From Nostoc sp. PCC 7524 (lineage in GTDB: Bacteria; Cyanobacteriota; Cyanobacteriia; Cyanobacteriales; Nostocaceae): a stretch of 64,000 nt of DNA. The notes under the pieces were generated by a model, which was not told the DNA's origin, ran no database searches, and saw nothing but the letters and a program-made list of their open reading frames with translations. The position numbers were made by a program, and so were the translations under genes. How positions within the stretch are numbered: the first letter of the stretch is position 1; the number at the start of each line of letters is the position of its first letter. Where the stretch lies: contig NC_019684.1 in assembly GCF_000316645.1 (NCBI RefSeq), positions 6,571,031-6,635,030 of the forward strand, written 5' to 3'. This document shows, one piece after another, positions 1 through 9,578 of the stretch.

Positions 1-1
1 C

Positions 2-253
2 GAAAACTTAGGGATGACTTTAGTCATTTTTGGCATTGTCACTATTGCTTTAGCTGCCTGGCGATACAATCAAGTTTTTTGGCAAATTGAACGCAGCGAC
101 TATCAACCCAACCGTTGGGCTGTTTGGGTGATGACAGGGGTAGTAATCACTTTAGGCGTTCTGAGTATGCCTTTGCTACTGTTGAGAAATCATCTTGCCC
201 CTCGTCCATCTTCTCCCGTTGAGCCACAGTCTCGTAATTTTGACAGGCGTTGA
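2..253 (+). CDS. DUF202-like inner membrane protein, 3' part only
   Basis: The reading frame is open to the left edge of the window, so the gene begins outside it. The visible part has two hydrophobic segments (roughly the residues after the first Met, then again near VWVMTGVVITLGVLSMPLLL) joined by a loop with WRYNQVFWQIE. This two-helix C-terminal half with a conserved R-Y pair resembles the YidH/DUF202 family of small membrane proteins of unknown function. The polar tail is rich in Pro and Arg. The start codon cannot be decided here. Confidence 0.55.
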   Translation, partial: ENLGMTLVIFGIVTIALAAWRYNQVFWQIERSDYQPNRWAVWVMTGVVITLGVLSMPLLLLRNHLAPRPSSPVEPQSRNFDRR

Positions 254-341
254 TTTATCTTTCAACGCAGAGGGGCGCAGAGGTTTACGCAAAGTAACGC
301 AGAGATTTTGTTTGCTTGGTATTTTTACGAGTCATGATGCG

Positions 342-1412
342 TTAAGTCTCTACTACTTCTCGCAATAAAGAGGCTAACTTATCAGCACTATCGGGAACTG
401 CGATCGCTTTGGCATTCTCCGCCATTTTGGTTAACTCGTCTGGCGATCGCAATAAATTTAACACTTGTGTTTGTAATAACTCTGCTGTTAAGTCTGATTG
501 TTTAAAGCTTAAGGCTGCATCAGCTTTCGTAAATACTTCGGCATTGTACGATTGATGGTCTTCGGCTGCAAAGGGGTAAGGAATTAAAATTGCTGGCGTA
601 CCACATACCGCTAATTCTGTTAAGCTACCTGCACCAGAACGACTGATGGCTAAATTAGCGCGTTGCAGCAGTGCTGCCATATTGTCATAGAAAGGTAATT
701 CTATATACTGGGGATGCTGTAAACTCCCGACATCGGGATCGCTATTTCCTGTTAAATGTACGATATAAGCACCCGCATCAAACCAAGCTGGTGCGGATTG
801 GCGTACTAACTTGTTTACAGCCACTGCGCCTTGACTACCACCAAATACCACGATTAAGGGAACATTTTCGGGAATAGCTAAATCTAGTTCGGCACTACCT
901 GCATCTAGAAATTGGGAACGAACAGGAGTGCCTACGCAAACATTTTTAGCACGGGGTAAATACTTAGTAGCCACATCAAATCCCAAGGCGACTACAGTAC
1001 ACCAAGGGCCAAAAAAGCGCGTTACCTTACCGGGTAAAGCGTTGGATTCGTGGAAAACTACAGGTAACCCCAAAGAACGAGCCGCAATCACTGCTGGCCC
1101 CGCAATGTAACCCCCTGTGGTAAACACTCCTTGAAAGTTACCTTGTTTCAGCAGTTGCCGCACCTGGAAAATTGCACTAATGAGTTTACCTAATGTTAGT
1201 AAAGAAGCAATACCTAACCCTTGCTGAAACCCTTCAACTGCAATAGTATGCAAAGGATACTGTTGAGGGACAAGCTGAGTTTCTAGCCGATTGGGGACAC
1301 CTAGCCATTCAATCTCATATTCTGGTAGTTTCTGTGCCAATGCGATCGCCGGAAACAAGTGTCCACCAGTCCCACTGGCAGCTATAAGTAATTTTATGGG
1401 TGCGTTTGCCAT
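342..1412 (-). CDS. murG: MurG, lipid II-forming GlcNAc transferase
   Basis: The enzyme transfers GlcNAc from UDP-GlcNAc to undecaprenyl-diphospho-MurNAc-pentapeptide (lipid I to lipid II) on the cytoplasmic face of the membrane. The 356 residues match the usual MurG length and GT-B layout. Visible signatures are the glycine-rich GTGGH (14-18), HESNALPGK from residue 121, a second glycine loop GGSQGA (191-196), and the donor-site block SRSGAGSLTE (257-266) followed by IPYPFAAEDHQ. It stands alone here, without other mur or fts genes. The start ATG at 1412 gives a normal N-terminus. Confidence 0.95.
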   Translation of the reverse strand: MANAPIKLLIAASGTGGHLFPAIALAQKLPEYEIEWLGVPNRLETQLVPQQYPLHTIAVEGFQQGLGIASLLTLGKLISAIFQVRQLLKQGNFQGVFTTGGYIAGPAVIAARSLGLPVVFHESNALPGKVTRFFGPWCTVVALGFDVATKYLPRAKNVCVGTPVRSQFLDAGSAELDLAIPENVPLIVVFGGSQGAVAVNKLVRQSAPAWFDAGAYIVHLTGNSDPDVGSLQHPQYIELPFYDNMAALLQRANLAISRSGAGSLTELAVCGTPAILIPYPFAAEDHQSYNAEVFTKADAALSFKQSDLTAELLQTQVLNLLRSPDELTKMAENAKAIAVPDSADKLASLLREVVET

Positions 1413-1496
1413 TCAAACTCTACCGTTTAGCGCCTAGCTTAACTAAGATAAAACAATTTCCTGACCTTCTCTACTCCAATCAGTAAAGTCTTACCC

Positions 1497-2327
1497 ATGA
1501 TCAAGATTATCTTCTCGTTATTAAAACCCCAAAAACGTTTCTCCGCAAGCATCTGGCTGATTTTAAGTATTTTTTCATTTAGTTTAGTCAATACTGGAAA
1601 ACCTGCTCAAGCTGTGGAAATCGCTCAAAGCAGTAACGTCCAAAATGCCCCAAGCACCCTGAAAACTCTGTTAACACAAATGGATGCCGCAGCTAGTAAA
1701 GGTGATGTCAAAGGCGTGTTGCAATTTTACAGCCCTAATTTCACCCACGGGGATGGACTCACCCGCCAAACAATGGAAAAAGCATTAACAACATTCTGGA
1801 AACGCTACCCCCAAGTACGCTACAACACACAGCTACAATCTTGGAAAACAGAAGGTAATGCCATTATCGCTGAGACAGTAACTAACATTACTGGCTTACC
1901 CTCGGCAAATACTAATAACATAGCTATAAACTCAACCATTAGATCCCGCCAGCGCATCGTCGGAGGCAAAATCACACGTCAGGATATCCTATCAGAGCGC
2001 ACCTCAATGACATCTGGTAGCAAGCCACCCCAAATTGATATCAAATTACCGCAACAAGTGAGAGTTGGTCAGCAGTATAATTTTGATGCGATCGTGCAAG
2101 AACCCTTGGGTGATGATTTGCTGCTGGGAACTGCAATAGAAGAACCAATTAGAGCCACTAGATATCTCAATCCTGCGTCCATTGATTTAAAACCACTCTC
2201 CTCTGGTGGACTTTTCAAAGTGGGACGCGCCCCATCTACCCCTGGTAATCACTGGGTTTCTGCTGTAATTCTCCGGGGTGATGGGATGACTGTTGTAACT
2301 CAGCGTCTGCAAGTGGTGAGGAAGTAG
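1497..2327 (+). CDS. Secreted NTF2-like (SnoaL/DUF4440-type) protein
   Basis: 276 residues with an N-terminal basic-hydrophobic signal sequence ending near AQAVEIAQ. Residues about 55-165 look like an NTF2/SnoaL cone-shaped domain: a helix with DAAASKGDVKGVLQFYSP, then a stretch of alternating strands. The C-terminal ~100 residues are strand-rich and could be a beta-sandwich (KLPQQVRVGQQYNFDAIV). No catalytic residues can be assigned. It probably acts in the periplasm or on the cell surface, but its role is unknown. Its 3' end runs into purine-rich low-complexity DNA. Confidence 0.6.
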   Translation: MIKIIFSLLKPQKRFSASIWLILSIFSFSLVNTGKPAQAVEIAQSSNVQNAPSTLKTLLTQMDAAASKGDVKGVLQFYSPNFTHGDGLTRQTMEKALTTFWKRYPQVRYNTQLQSWKTEGNAIIAETVTNITGLPSANTNNIAINSTIRSRQRIVGGKITRQDILSERTSMTSGSKPPQIDIKLPQQVRVGQQYNFDAIVQEPLGDDLLLGTAIEEPIRATRYLNPASIDLKPLSSGGLFKVGRAPSTPGNHWVSAVILRGDGMTVVTQRLQVVRK

Positions 2328-2334
2328 AAGGATA

Positions 2335-2445
2335 AGGGTGGGGGAGATGGGGGAGATGGGGGAGCAGGGGAAGTAAATTCTTCCTTGTCTTTCCCAATCC
2401 CCAGTCCCCAGTCCCCAATCCCCAATCCCCAGTCCCTTAGACTAT
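2335..2445. repeat. Purine tract and CCCCART heptamer repeat (STRR1-type)
   Basis: A GGGGGAGAT-type tandem tract (about 2338-2370) is followed at about 2397-2437 by tandem CCCCAGT/CCCCAAT heptamers. The heptamer is the short tandemly repeated repetitive (STRR) sequence known from heterocystous cyanobacteria. Related tracts lie at about 34968-35024 and 47040-47085. Confidence 0.8.
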
Positions 2446-2457
2446 TAACTACCAAAA

Positions 2458-3228
2458 ATGATTTCTCTCAAAAATCAGATTGTTTTAATTACGGGTGCTA
2501 GTAGTGGTATCGGTGCTGCTTGCACCAAAATTTTTGCTGATGCGGGTGCAAAACTGATTTTAGCGGCACGGCGATTAGAAAAATTACAGCAGCTTGTAGA
2601 AACATTACCTGTAACCTCTGACCAGATTCATTTGGTACAGTTAGATGTGCGCGATCGCCTGGCTGTAGAATCTGCTATATCTAACCTACCTCCACTTTGG
2701 TCAAATATAGATATCCTGATTAATAATGCTGGCCTTAGTCGCGGTTTAGATAAGCTGCATGAAGGCGACTTCCAAGACTGGGAAGAAATGATTGATACTA
2801 ATATCAAGGGTTTGCTTTACCTCACCCGTTATATTGTGCCGGGGATGGTAAATCGTGGTCGTGGTCATGTAGTTAATATCGGGTCAATTGCTGGGCATCA
2901 AACTTATCCCGGTGGTAATGTCTACTGTTCTACCAAAGCAGCTGTCAAGGCAATTTCTGAAGGTTTAAAACAAGATTTGTTGGGGACTCCCATTCGTGTC
3001 ACTTCCGTTGATCCCGGTATGGTAGAAACAGAATTTAGCAATGTGCGTTTTCACGGTGACACGGAACGCGCCAAGAAAGTTTACCAGGGAGTTACGCCTC
3101 TAACACCCGATGATGTGGCGGATGTGGTCTTTTTTTGTACCACGCGATCGCCCCATGTCAATATTAATGAAGTCATCCTCATGCCAGTTGATCAAGCTAG
3201 CGCCACCCTAGTTCATCGGCAAATATAG
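2458..3228 (+). CDS. SDR-family NAD(P)-dependent oxidoreductase (YdfG-like)
   Basis: A classical short-chain dehydrogenase of 256 residues. It has the cofactor motif TGASSGIG (11-18), NNAG near residue 90, a catalytic Ser in NIGSIAG, and the YxxxK pair in YCSTKAAV. The ARR after the second strand suggests NADP(H). The closest recognisable subgroup is the YdfG/3-hydroxy acid dehydrogenase type, but substrate cannot be read from sequence. The next gene starts 4 bases after its stop, so the two are probably co-translated. Confidence 0.85.
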   Translation: MISLKNQIVLITGASSGIGAACTKIFADAGAKLILAARRLEKLQQLVETLPVTSDQIHLVQLDVRDRLAVESAISNLPPLWSNIDILINNAGLSRGLDKLHEGDFQDWEEMIDTNIKGLLYLTRYIVPGMVNRGRGHVVNIGSIAGHQTYPGGNVYCSTKAAVKAISEGLKQDLLGTPIRVTSVDPGMVETEFSNVRFHGDTERAKKVYQGVTPLTPDDVADVVFFCTTRSPHVNINEVILMPVDQASATLVHRQI

Positions 3229-3232
3229 AACC

Positions 3233-3433
3233 ATGACAAAGGTAAACTACGCTCTCATGAGTGATCAAGAGCTAAAGCAATATCGGCTCACCCATAAGGA
3301 TGATCAGGAAGCTTTTTATGCTTACATGGATCGAAGAAAATCTCGTCATCGGGGTGCTGCTATTAAGTTAGATGATCCCGCTTGGGAAGAGAAGATAATA
3401 GCTGCAATTCAGCAACAATTAGGCTCTAGTTAA
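3233..3433 (+). CDS. Small conserved cyanobacterial protein (DUF6887-like)
   Basis: 66 residues, charged and mostly helical. The N-terminal MSDQELKQYRLTHKDDQEAF block is followed by an acidic-aromatic C-terminal helix. It resembles short cyanobacterial proteins filed as DUF6887, but I cannot verify the family. It begins 4 bases after the SDR stop codon, which argues for a real, translationally coupled gene. Function unknown. Confidence 0.55.
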   Translation: MTKVNYALMSDQELKQYRLTHKDDQEAFYAYMDRRKSRHRGAAIKLDDPAWEEKIIAAIQQQLGSS

Positions 3434-3482
3434 TTGTGAATCGAGGAGGACTATATTTTACCAGTCCCCTCGATTAACTACG
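3430..3482. repeat. Palindromic dispersed repeat, copy 1
   Basis: AGTTAATTGTGAATCGAGG, GGACTA, TTTTACCAGTCCCCTC and ATTAACTA form an imperfect hairpin (GAGGAGGACT pairs with AGTCCCCTC). A second copy in the same orientation lies at 4224-4275, so the two copies frame the toxin-antitoxin pair. Confidence 0.75.
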
Positions 3483-3530
3483 AACACTGAGTTAACATTA
3501 GCCATGCCTTCATATATATCTGAAAACTTC

Positions 3531-3902
3531 TTAAATAGGCAATTTGCGAACGCGTACAGCATTATCTTCTATCGTAATTGCTGAACCATCAATCAACATC
3601 TGCTCTAAATTTGGTAAGACTTCCAGTAATCTACGCGATACAACATCAGGTTGAGCTGAACTTAGTCGTAGCGTAATTAAACTGGGTTGAATATAGCCAC
3701 CCAAAGCGACTAATGCTGAGAAGTCTAAATCTTGAGTCAGGATAATACGATTATGTATCCTAGCAAAATTGAGAATTTCTGTGTCAGATGCAGTGCGTGG
3801 AAGAAATTCAGTTACACGCAAAATATCATAACCCTCTCTTTGCAAAGCCATAACTGTAAGAGGGGAAATGTGAACATCTGCAATGAAACTAAGCACACTC
3901 AT
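3531..3902 (-). CDS. DUF5615 PIN-like toxin
   Basis: 123 residues with a compact PIN-like (Mut7-C/DUF5615) pattern: Asp9 in FIADVHIS, an acidic pair around D40/E42 in ASDTEILNFA, and ILTQDLDFSAL with D58 and D60. These acidic residues are the usual metal-binding set of the PIN nuclease fold. Its start codon overlaps the stop of the upstream DUF433 gene by 4 bases (ATGA), the typical antitoxin-toxin arrangement. By family analogy it is an RNase toxin; activity is inferred. Confidence 0.8.
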   Translation of the reverse strand: MSVLSFIADVHISPLTVMALQREGYDILRVTEFLPRTASDTEILNFARIHNRIILTQDLDFSALVALGGYIQPSLITLRLSSAQPDVVSRRLLEVLPNLEQMLIDGSAITIEDNAVRVRKLPI

Positions 3903-4129
3903 GCAGAACGAATATCAATTAGTTGATCAGAAACTACCCATGCAGCATAGTTGAGGGCTTGCTGAATATCTTCAGGTTCTAACTCTGGGTATGATGCAAC
4001 AATTTCTGGAATCGATAAATTACTGGCTAGAAGTTTAAGAACAAAACTCACAGTGATTCGCATCCCTCTAATTGTGGGTTGTCCCAAGCAGATATTTGGA
4101 TCGATAGTAATACGATCTAACTTTTCCAT
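3899..4129 (-). CDS. DUF433 antitoxin
   Basis: A 76-residue DUF433 protein with the family signature RITIDPNICLGQPTIRGMRI followed by an HTH-like helix pair (SIPEIVASYPELEPEDIQQAL). The frame extends upstream to 4198, but homology begins at the ATG whose first base is 4129, so that start is chosen. DUF433 proteins pair with DUF5615 PIN-like toxins, neutralising them and probably autoregulating the operon. The 4-base overlap with the toxin supports coupling. Confidence 0.8.
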   Translation of the reverse strand: MEKLDRITIDPNICLGQPTIRGMRITVSFVLKLLASNLSIPEIVASYPELEPEDIQQALNYAAWVVSDQLIDIRSA

Positions 4130-4223
4130 GAAACCAAAACTCTTAGCTACACACTGTATCGTTGATATTCTACCAATTATAGAACTGCGATCGCTCAAAT
4201 ACTCGTTTTATAGAGAAGTACAC

Positions 4224-4275
4224 AGTTAATTGTGAATCGAGGTGGACTATTTTACCAGTCCCCTCAATTAACTAT
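4224..4275. repeat. Palindromic dispersed repeat, copy 2
   Basis: Second copy of the repeat at 3430-3482, same orientation, with only a few substitutions and a 2-base length difference in the loop. Confidence 0.75.
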
Positions 4276-4283
4276 TTCAATTG

Positions 4284-6011
4284 TTAATATTTCCTCTCCT
4301 GTGGTTCAAACATAGTAATCGCTACTGGTCGATATTGAATATCAATTCCGGCGGGTGAATAGTAAGCCATTGTATGTTTGAGGAAGTTCGGATCATCTCG
4401 CTGGGGATAATCTTCTCGGAAATGTGCGCCCCGACTTTCTTGACGATTGAGGGCTGAGGCTAAGATAGTTTGTCCGACTACCATTAAACTTTTGAGTTCT
4501 AAAGCTTCAATTAGTTCTGTATTCCAACAACTACCTTTGTCATCCAAATATATTTGCGAATATTGCTGTTGCAATTGTGTGATTTTTTCCCACCCTTGAC
4601 TCATTAATTCTTCAGTGCGGAAAACACCACAGAACTGAGTCATATTATCTTGAAAATCTTGGCGAATCTGATTAATGCGGTATTTTCCTGGTTGTGCTAA
4701 CAAAGCTTGGATTTCTTGTTGGGCTTGTTGGATGTAACTTTGCTCATCTATAGAGGGTAACTTACGTTTTTGTACATATTGAGCGATCGCTGCCCCAGTC
4801 CGTTTACCATAAACTACGCATTCTAATAGAGAATTACTACCTAAACGGTTCGCCCCGTGAACAGAAACACAAGCCGTCTCACCAGCCGCAAAGAAACCTT
4901 CAACTAAACCATCGCCACTACTGCGAACTCTACCATCAATATTCACAGGGATACCACCCATACAATAGTGGATAGTAGGGCGGACTGGCATCGGTTGAGT
5001 CACAGCATCAACACCCACTAAGCGGTGGGCTTCTTCCCAACAAAAGGGAACCCGACTCATAATTTTTTCTTTGCCCATGTGGCGTAAATCCAGATAGACA
5101 AAGGGGCCGCCTGCACTCCCATCGGGATGAATCCCGCGCCCAGCCCGAATTTCGTAGGCGATCGCCCGTGAGGTAATATCACGGGGGGCTAGTTCCATGC
5201 GACTGGGTGCGTAGTTCGCCATAAAGCGATCGCCCTCAGAGTTGATTAAATACGCCCCTTCCCCTCGCACAGCTTCCGAAATCAGCACCCCTACCGGATA
5301 TAAACCAGTAGGATGGAACTGCACAAACTCCATATCTTCCAGGGGTAAACCTGCCAGTGCAGTCATCGCTAAACCATCACCGGTAGAAGCGTAATCATTG
5401 GATGTGGTGTTATAAACGCGACCATATCCCCCAGTGGCAAACATGACTGCCTTAGCCCTTAGCACCTCAATCTGCCCATCAAGCAAGCGGTACATGACCA
5501 AACCCTTGGCCTCATTCTCTTCCAAAATCAGGCGCATCACGTACCATTCTTGATATATCTGCACACCATAACGCCGCAAGTTATTTACTAATTCATGCAG
5601 AATGGCATGACCTGTTTTATCGGCGGCGTAGCAAGTCCGGTTATGAGAATGTCCACCAAAGGCCCGTTGTGCAATCCGTCCGTCAGGTAAACGGGAAAAC
5701 AACACGCCCATGTGTTCTAAATCAATCACTACATCCGGTGCTTCTTGGGCTAGAATTGCTACTGCATCTTGGTCTGCTAAATAATCAGATCCCTTAACAG
5801 TATCAAAAGCGTGAGCCTCCCAAGTATCAGTAGAATCCACATTTTTTAATGTAGCAGCGATACCACCTTGAGCAGCAACCGAGTGAGAACGAATCGGATG
5901 GGTTTTGGCAACTACCGCAACTTTTAAGCTGGGATCGGTGCGGGCAATTTCCACAGCCGCCCGACAACCCGCTAATCCACCCCCAACAATAATTACATCA
6001 TGTTCCAACAT
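4284..6011 (-). CDS. sdhA: Succinate dehydrogenase/fumarate reductase flavoprotein subunit
   Basis: 575 residues of the SdhA/FrdA/NadB superfamily. The N-terminal FAD-binding dinucleotide motif is [13 protein letters not shown], followed by the FAD-linking region [12 protein letters not shown]. The substrate and proton-relay block is [11 protein letters not shown], then [21 protein letters not shown] late [12 protein letters not shown] motif binds FAD. The length and C-terminal helical domain ([18 protein letters not shown]) fit SdhA better than L-aspartate oxidase. No iron-sulfur or membrane subunit gene is adjacent, which is normal in cyanobacteria where sdh genes are scattered. Confidence 0.9.
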   Translation of the reverse strand: MLEHDVIIVGGGLAGCRAAVEIARTDPSLKVAVVAKTHPIRSHSVAAQGGIAATLKNVDSTDTWEAHAFDTVKGSDYLADQDAVAILAQEAPDVVIDLEHMGVLFSRLPDGRIAQRAFGGHSHNRTCYAADKTGHAILHELVNNLRRYGVQIYQEWYVMRLILEENEAKGLVMYRLLDGQIEVLRAKAVMFATGGYGRVYNTTSNDYASTGDGLAMTALAGLPLEDMEFVQFHPTGLYPVGVLISEAVRGEGAYLINSEGDRFMANYAPSRMELAPRDITSRAIAYEIRAGRGIHPDGSAGGPFVYLDLRHMGKEKIMSRVPFCWEEAHRLVGVDAVTQPMPVRPTIHYCMGGIPVNIDGRVRSSGDGLVEGFFAAGETACVSVHGANRLGSNSLLECVVYGKRTGAAIAQYVQKRKLPSIDEQSYIQQAQQEIQALLAQPGKYRINQIRQDFQDNMTQFCGVFRTEELMSQGWEKITQLQQQYSQIYLDDKGSCWNTELIEALELKSLMVVGQTILASALNRQESRGAHFREDYPQRDDPNFLKHTMAYYSPAGIDIQYRPVAITMFEPQERKY

Positions 6012-6260
6012 AACTTAGCCCCCGACTGCAAAATACTGCTGTTCTATTGTAGAAAGGTCATTGGTGTGGCAGTTATAGCGTTTTTGACTTTGCTGCCATG
6101 CAGACGGCAGCCCACCCTGTTTTGGCTAAAGCTAAAATTCCCCCACCCGCTTGCGGGTAGGGGCTAGGGGTGGACTTTAAAGCCAAGTTGTCATCCCTTA
6201 AGCATTAACAATTATTGAAAATTCTCTACTCCCCATTTCCCACTCCCCACTCCCGGCTTT

Positions 6261-6578
6261 TCAGCTAGTTGCTTGTACAGGTTTTTGTTGGGAAACATTA
6301 CCAGGTATAGGTTCTGTCTTCGTGCCTGGTTCTACAACAATTAATTCAATATGATTTAACAATGTAGTGACAAATGCAAACAATAAGAAAGGTAGGGATA
6401 ACAAAACCACAAGACCTACTGTAGTTAAAGCATACACTGGTCGTCTGGCTCCCATCAGTGCTAAAGCTGAGGCCAAACTGACGACAATCGTGATTAACCA
6501 AACTATTATTTGACCGTAGATATCACCAAAAGTGAGGGTGCAGACGAACCGATAGTTTTGATTAGTATTTTTATTCAT
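6261..6578 (-). CDS. Small membrane protein, function unknown
   Basis: 105 residues with two or three hydrophobic helices (IIVWLITIVVSLASALALMG and VGLVVLLSLPFLLFAFVTTLL) and a polar, Pro/Thr-rich C-terminal tail. No family recognised. It is isolated between two noncoding stretches and followed by a CTCCCCA low-complexity tract. Coding status is supported by the coherent membrane topology and an ATG start. Confidence 0.6.
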   Translation of the reverse strand: MNKNTNQNYRFVCTLTFGDIYGQIIVWLITIVVSLASALALMGARRPVYALTTVGLVVLLSLPFLLFAFVTTLLNHIELIVVEPGTKTEPIPGNVSQQKPVQATS

Positions 6579-6946
6579 TACCCTTGCCTCAAGTTTATCC
6601 TATAGGTTCTACGTTAGAGCCATGTTTGGCTGGCAGACAATTTCTCAATATTTTTGCAAGCTTTGTAATATCACGTTACAATTGTGTCTTTTTGTTACCA
6701 AATGTAATTTCTAGATGATTTTTGTTCGAGCTAAAGCTATGTAGTCTAAATCACTAATGTAGTTTAATTCCAGAGGCGATCGCTCTCCAAAACCTATGCT
6801 CTGAAATAATAAATCCCTTCTGCCTAGCCTTGCGGCAACGCTTCCGCGAACTGCCCTCTGCCCTCTGCCTTTCTTTGATAATAAAATCCCCCTCTAATGG
6901 CAATAAAGGGGGATGATGGCTAAAGGGTCAAAGGAAATCAAAAATT
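6579..6946. other. Intergenic region downstream of psaB2
   Basis: Holds the psaB2 terminator (separate entry), a CTGCCCTCTGCC low-complexity run near 6850-6870 and GC-rich repeat debris (CCTTGCGGCAACGCTTCCGCG). No gene seen. Confidence 0.6.
6875..6914 (-). terminator. Rho-independent terminator of psaB2
   Basis: On the minus strand ATCCCCCT (6907-6914) pairs with AGGGGGAT (6886-6893) across a 13-base loop, followed by TTTTATTAT. It sits about 35 bases after the psaB2 stop. Confidence 0.75.
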
Positions 6947-9175
6947 TTATCCGAATTTACCGGCGGTTGCGGCTATGAGGAAGGCGGCATAGGTCAAGAC
7001 GTAACCAACGGTGAAGTGTGCTAGACCGACTAACCAACCTTGAACAATTGACATAGCCACGGGTTTATCTTTCCAACGTACCAAGTTGGCTAATGGTGTG
7101 CGTTCATGCGCCCAAACCAGGGTTTCGATTAACTCTTGCCAGTAACCACGCCAGCTAATCAAGAACATGAAACCAGTCGCCCAAACTAGGTGTCCAAAGA
7201 GGAACATCCACGCCCATACAGAGAGGTTACTTGTACCGTAGGGGTTATAGCCATTGATTAACTGTGCAGAGTTAGCCCAAAGGTAATCACGCAACCAACC
7301 CATCAAATATGTAGAGTTTTCATTGAACTGGGCTACATTACCCTGCCAAATACCTAAATGCTTCCAATGCCAATAAAATGTCACCCAACCCAAGAGGTTC
7401 AGCATCCAGAAAAAGGCGAGGAAGAAGGTTTGTTCCCAAGCGGAAGTTTGACAAGTACCACCCCGGCCTGGTCCATCACAGGGAAAGGTGAAGCCGAAGT
7501 CTTTTTTATCGGGCATTAATTTACTACCACGGGCATCTAATGCACCTTTCACACAAATTAGTGTAGTAGTATGCAGACCTAGGGCGATCGCATGGTGAAC
7601 TAAGAAATCACCAGGGCCAATAGTCAAGAACAGAGAGTTAGTACCAGCATTAATTGCATCTAACCAACCTGGTAGCCAAACATTGCCATGATTGGGATAG
7701 GCTGTAAAAGCAATACTATCTGGATTAGATAACAGAGTATCCATGCCATACAGCAGTTTACCGTGAGCAGCTTGGATAAATTGAGCAAACACAGGCTCAA
7801 TCAAAATCTGCTTCTCTGGTGTACCGAAGGCAACCACCACGTCGTTGTGAACGTATAACCCCAGTGTATGGAAACCTAGGAATAACGACACCCAACTTAA
7901 GTGAGAGATAATCGCCTCTTTATGCTGGAGGACGCGATCAAGGACATTCCCTCGGTTTTGTTCTGCGTCATAGTCCCTAACCCAGAAAATCCCCGCGTGG
8001 GCAAATGCCCCAATCATCAAGAACCCGGCAATATATTGATGGTGCGTATATAGCGCCGCTTGAGTGGTGTAGTCCTTAGCTATGAAGGCATAAGGCGGTA
8101 AGGAGTACATATGCTGCGCTACCAAGGAAGCTGCTGTTCCTAAAGCTGCCAGGTGAATACTTAACTGGAAATGCAGAGAGTTGTTATAGGTATCATAAAG
8201 CCCGTGGTGGGGCAGGTTGAACTGACCTTCAGTGCGGAGTCCAAAGAAATTTCTGGCGTTAAGCATTTCTTTGATACTGTGACCGATACCGAAGTTAGTG
8301 CGGTACATATGACCGGCGATAATGAAGATGACTGCGATCGCTAAATGGTGATGCGCCATATCAGTCAACCACAGAGATTCTGTCTGGGGATGGAAACCAC
8401 CCAAAAAAGTCAAAATCGCCGTTCCTGAACCTTGAGCAGTTCCGAATAGATGCCCTGGTGTATCTGGATTTTGAGCATACACGCCCCAATTACCCGTCCA
8501 GAAGGGTGTTAAACCAGCTGGATGAGGTAAAGTCGTCAGAAAATTATTCCAGCCAACATGAACCCCCCGTGATTCAGGAATTGCAACGTGGATTAAATGA
8601 CCAGCCCAAGCCAAAGAACTAACACCAAATAAACCTGCCAAGTGGTGATTTAAACGAGGTTCAGCACTCTTAAACCAAGTTAAACTCGGACGGAATTTGG
8701 GCTGTAGGTGTAACCAACCGGCAAACAGAAACAATGCCGCCAATAATAGCAGGAACACTGAACCAATGTACAAATCATTATTGGTTCGCATCCCAATGGT
8801 GTACCACCAATGATAGACACCAGAGTAAGCAATGTTAACTGGGTAGTTAGCACCGCCTTGGCTAAAAGCTTCTACAGCTGGTTTACCAAAATGAGGGTCC
8901 CAAATCGCATGGGCAATGGGACGAATATGTAAGGGATCTCTAATCCACTGTTCAAAGTTACCTTGCCAAGCGACGTGGAACAATAAGCTAGAAGCCCAAA
9001 GGAAAATGATAGCTACGTGACCGAAGTGAGTAGCAAAGATTTTCTGATATAAATTTTCCTCTGTCATCCCATCATGGCTTTCAAAGTCATTACCTTGAGC
9101 CATTGCATACCAAATACGCCGCGTAGTTGGATCTTGAGCAAGATCCTGGCTAAATTTAGGATATTTCGCTGCCAT
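6947..9175 (-). CDS. psaB2: Photosystem I P700 apoprotein A2, alternative form (PsaB2 type)
   Basis: 742 residues covering the whole PsaB fold of 11 membrane helices. The F_X [4Fe-4S] loop [10 protein letters not shown] is intact, and the P700 axial-ligand helix [20 protein letters not shown] is conserved. The protein ends in the typical AATAGKFG. Against remembered canonical PsaB, residues just after the F_X loop differ ([22 protein letters not shown] instead of CD(I/V)SAWD...), as do several loops ([11 protein letters not shown]). No psaA is adjacent, whereas normal psaB lies in a psaAB operon. This matches the alternative PsaB2 described in Nostoc punctiforme. Expression condition is not visible in the sequence; a heterocyst or stress role is inference. 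Confidence 0.9.
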   Translation of the reverse strand: MAAKYPKFSQDLAQDPTTRRIWYAMAQGNDFESHDGMTEENLYQKIFATHFGHVAIIFLWASSLLFHVAWQGNFEQWIRDPLHIRPIAHAIWDPHFGKPAVEAFSQGGANYPVNIAYSGVYHWWYTIGMRTNNDLYIGSVFLLLLAALFLFAGWLHLQPKFRPSLTWFKSAEPRLNHHLAGLFGVSSLAWAGHLIHVAIPESRGVHVGWNNFLTTLPHPAGLTPFWTGNWGVYAQNPDTPGHLFGTAQGSGTAILTFLGGFHPQTESLWLTDMAHHHLAIAVIFIIAGHMYRTNFGIGHSIKEMLNARNFFGLRTEGQFNLPHHGLYDTYNNSLHFQLSIHLAALGTAASLVAQHMYSLPPYAFIAKDYTTQAALYTHHQYIAGFLMIGAFAHAGIFWVRDYDAEQNRGNVLDRVLQHKEAIISHLSWVSLFLGFHTLGLYVHNDVVVAFGTPEKQILIEPVFAQFIQAAHGKLLYGMDTLLSNPDSIAFTAYPNHGNVWLPGWLDAINAGTNSLFLTIGPGDFLVHHAIALGLHTTTLICVKGALDARGSKLMPDKKDFGFTFPCDGPGRGGTCQTSAWEQTFFLAFFWMLNLLGWVTFYWHWKHLGIWQGNVAQFNENSTYLMGWLRDYLWANSAQLINGYNPYGTSNLSVWAWMFLFGHLVWATGFMFLISWRGYWQELIETLVWAHERTPLANLVRWKDKPVAMSIVQGWLVGLAHFTVGYVLTYAAFLIAATAGKFG

Positions 9176-9578
9176 GTATTTTAATCACATCCTTTTCAAA
9201 CACTCAACCAATTTGCTATTGCTCATGAGCTAGCACCTCTACGCGGAAGTCAAAAGTTAAAAGAATAAATAGTAGATTTATTTCCGCCGTGCTGTACTAG
9301 CAACCATTTGCGATTGAGTTACCACGTTTTGAATTTGCTTAATAGAGACGGTGACGTTTATAAGGCTTAGTTCAAGTAATTACATTTCTAGACACTGTGA
9401 TGTAATTCGTCTCTATAGAAGTAATAAACAAACTAATTACTACTACTTCCATCACACTATAGAGAGAGATTACGATTAATTTTATTTGTAGTCTTGTATA
9501 CGCTTAAAATCCAAAGGTTTAAACCAATACCAGTATCACTTCAACACATGAGATGCGTGACATTAATAAGGTTATATT
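9176..9578. promoter_or_regulatory. Leader/promoter region of psaB2 with nested inverted repeats
   Basis: ATAGAGACG (9342-9350) is complementary to CGTCTCTAT (9408-9416). Immediately inside, AATTACAT (9378-9385) is complementary to ATGTAATT (9400-9407). The region is otherwise AT-rich and has no convincing gene. The structure could be an RNA hairpin in a PsaX-like/psaB2 transcript or a dispersed repeat. Confidence 0.4.
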
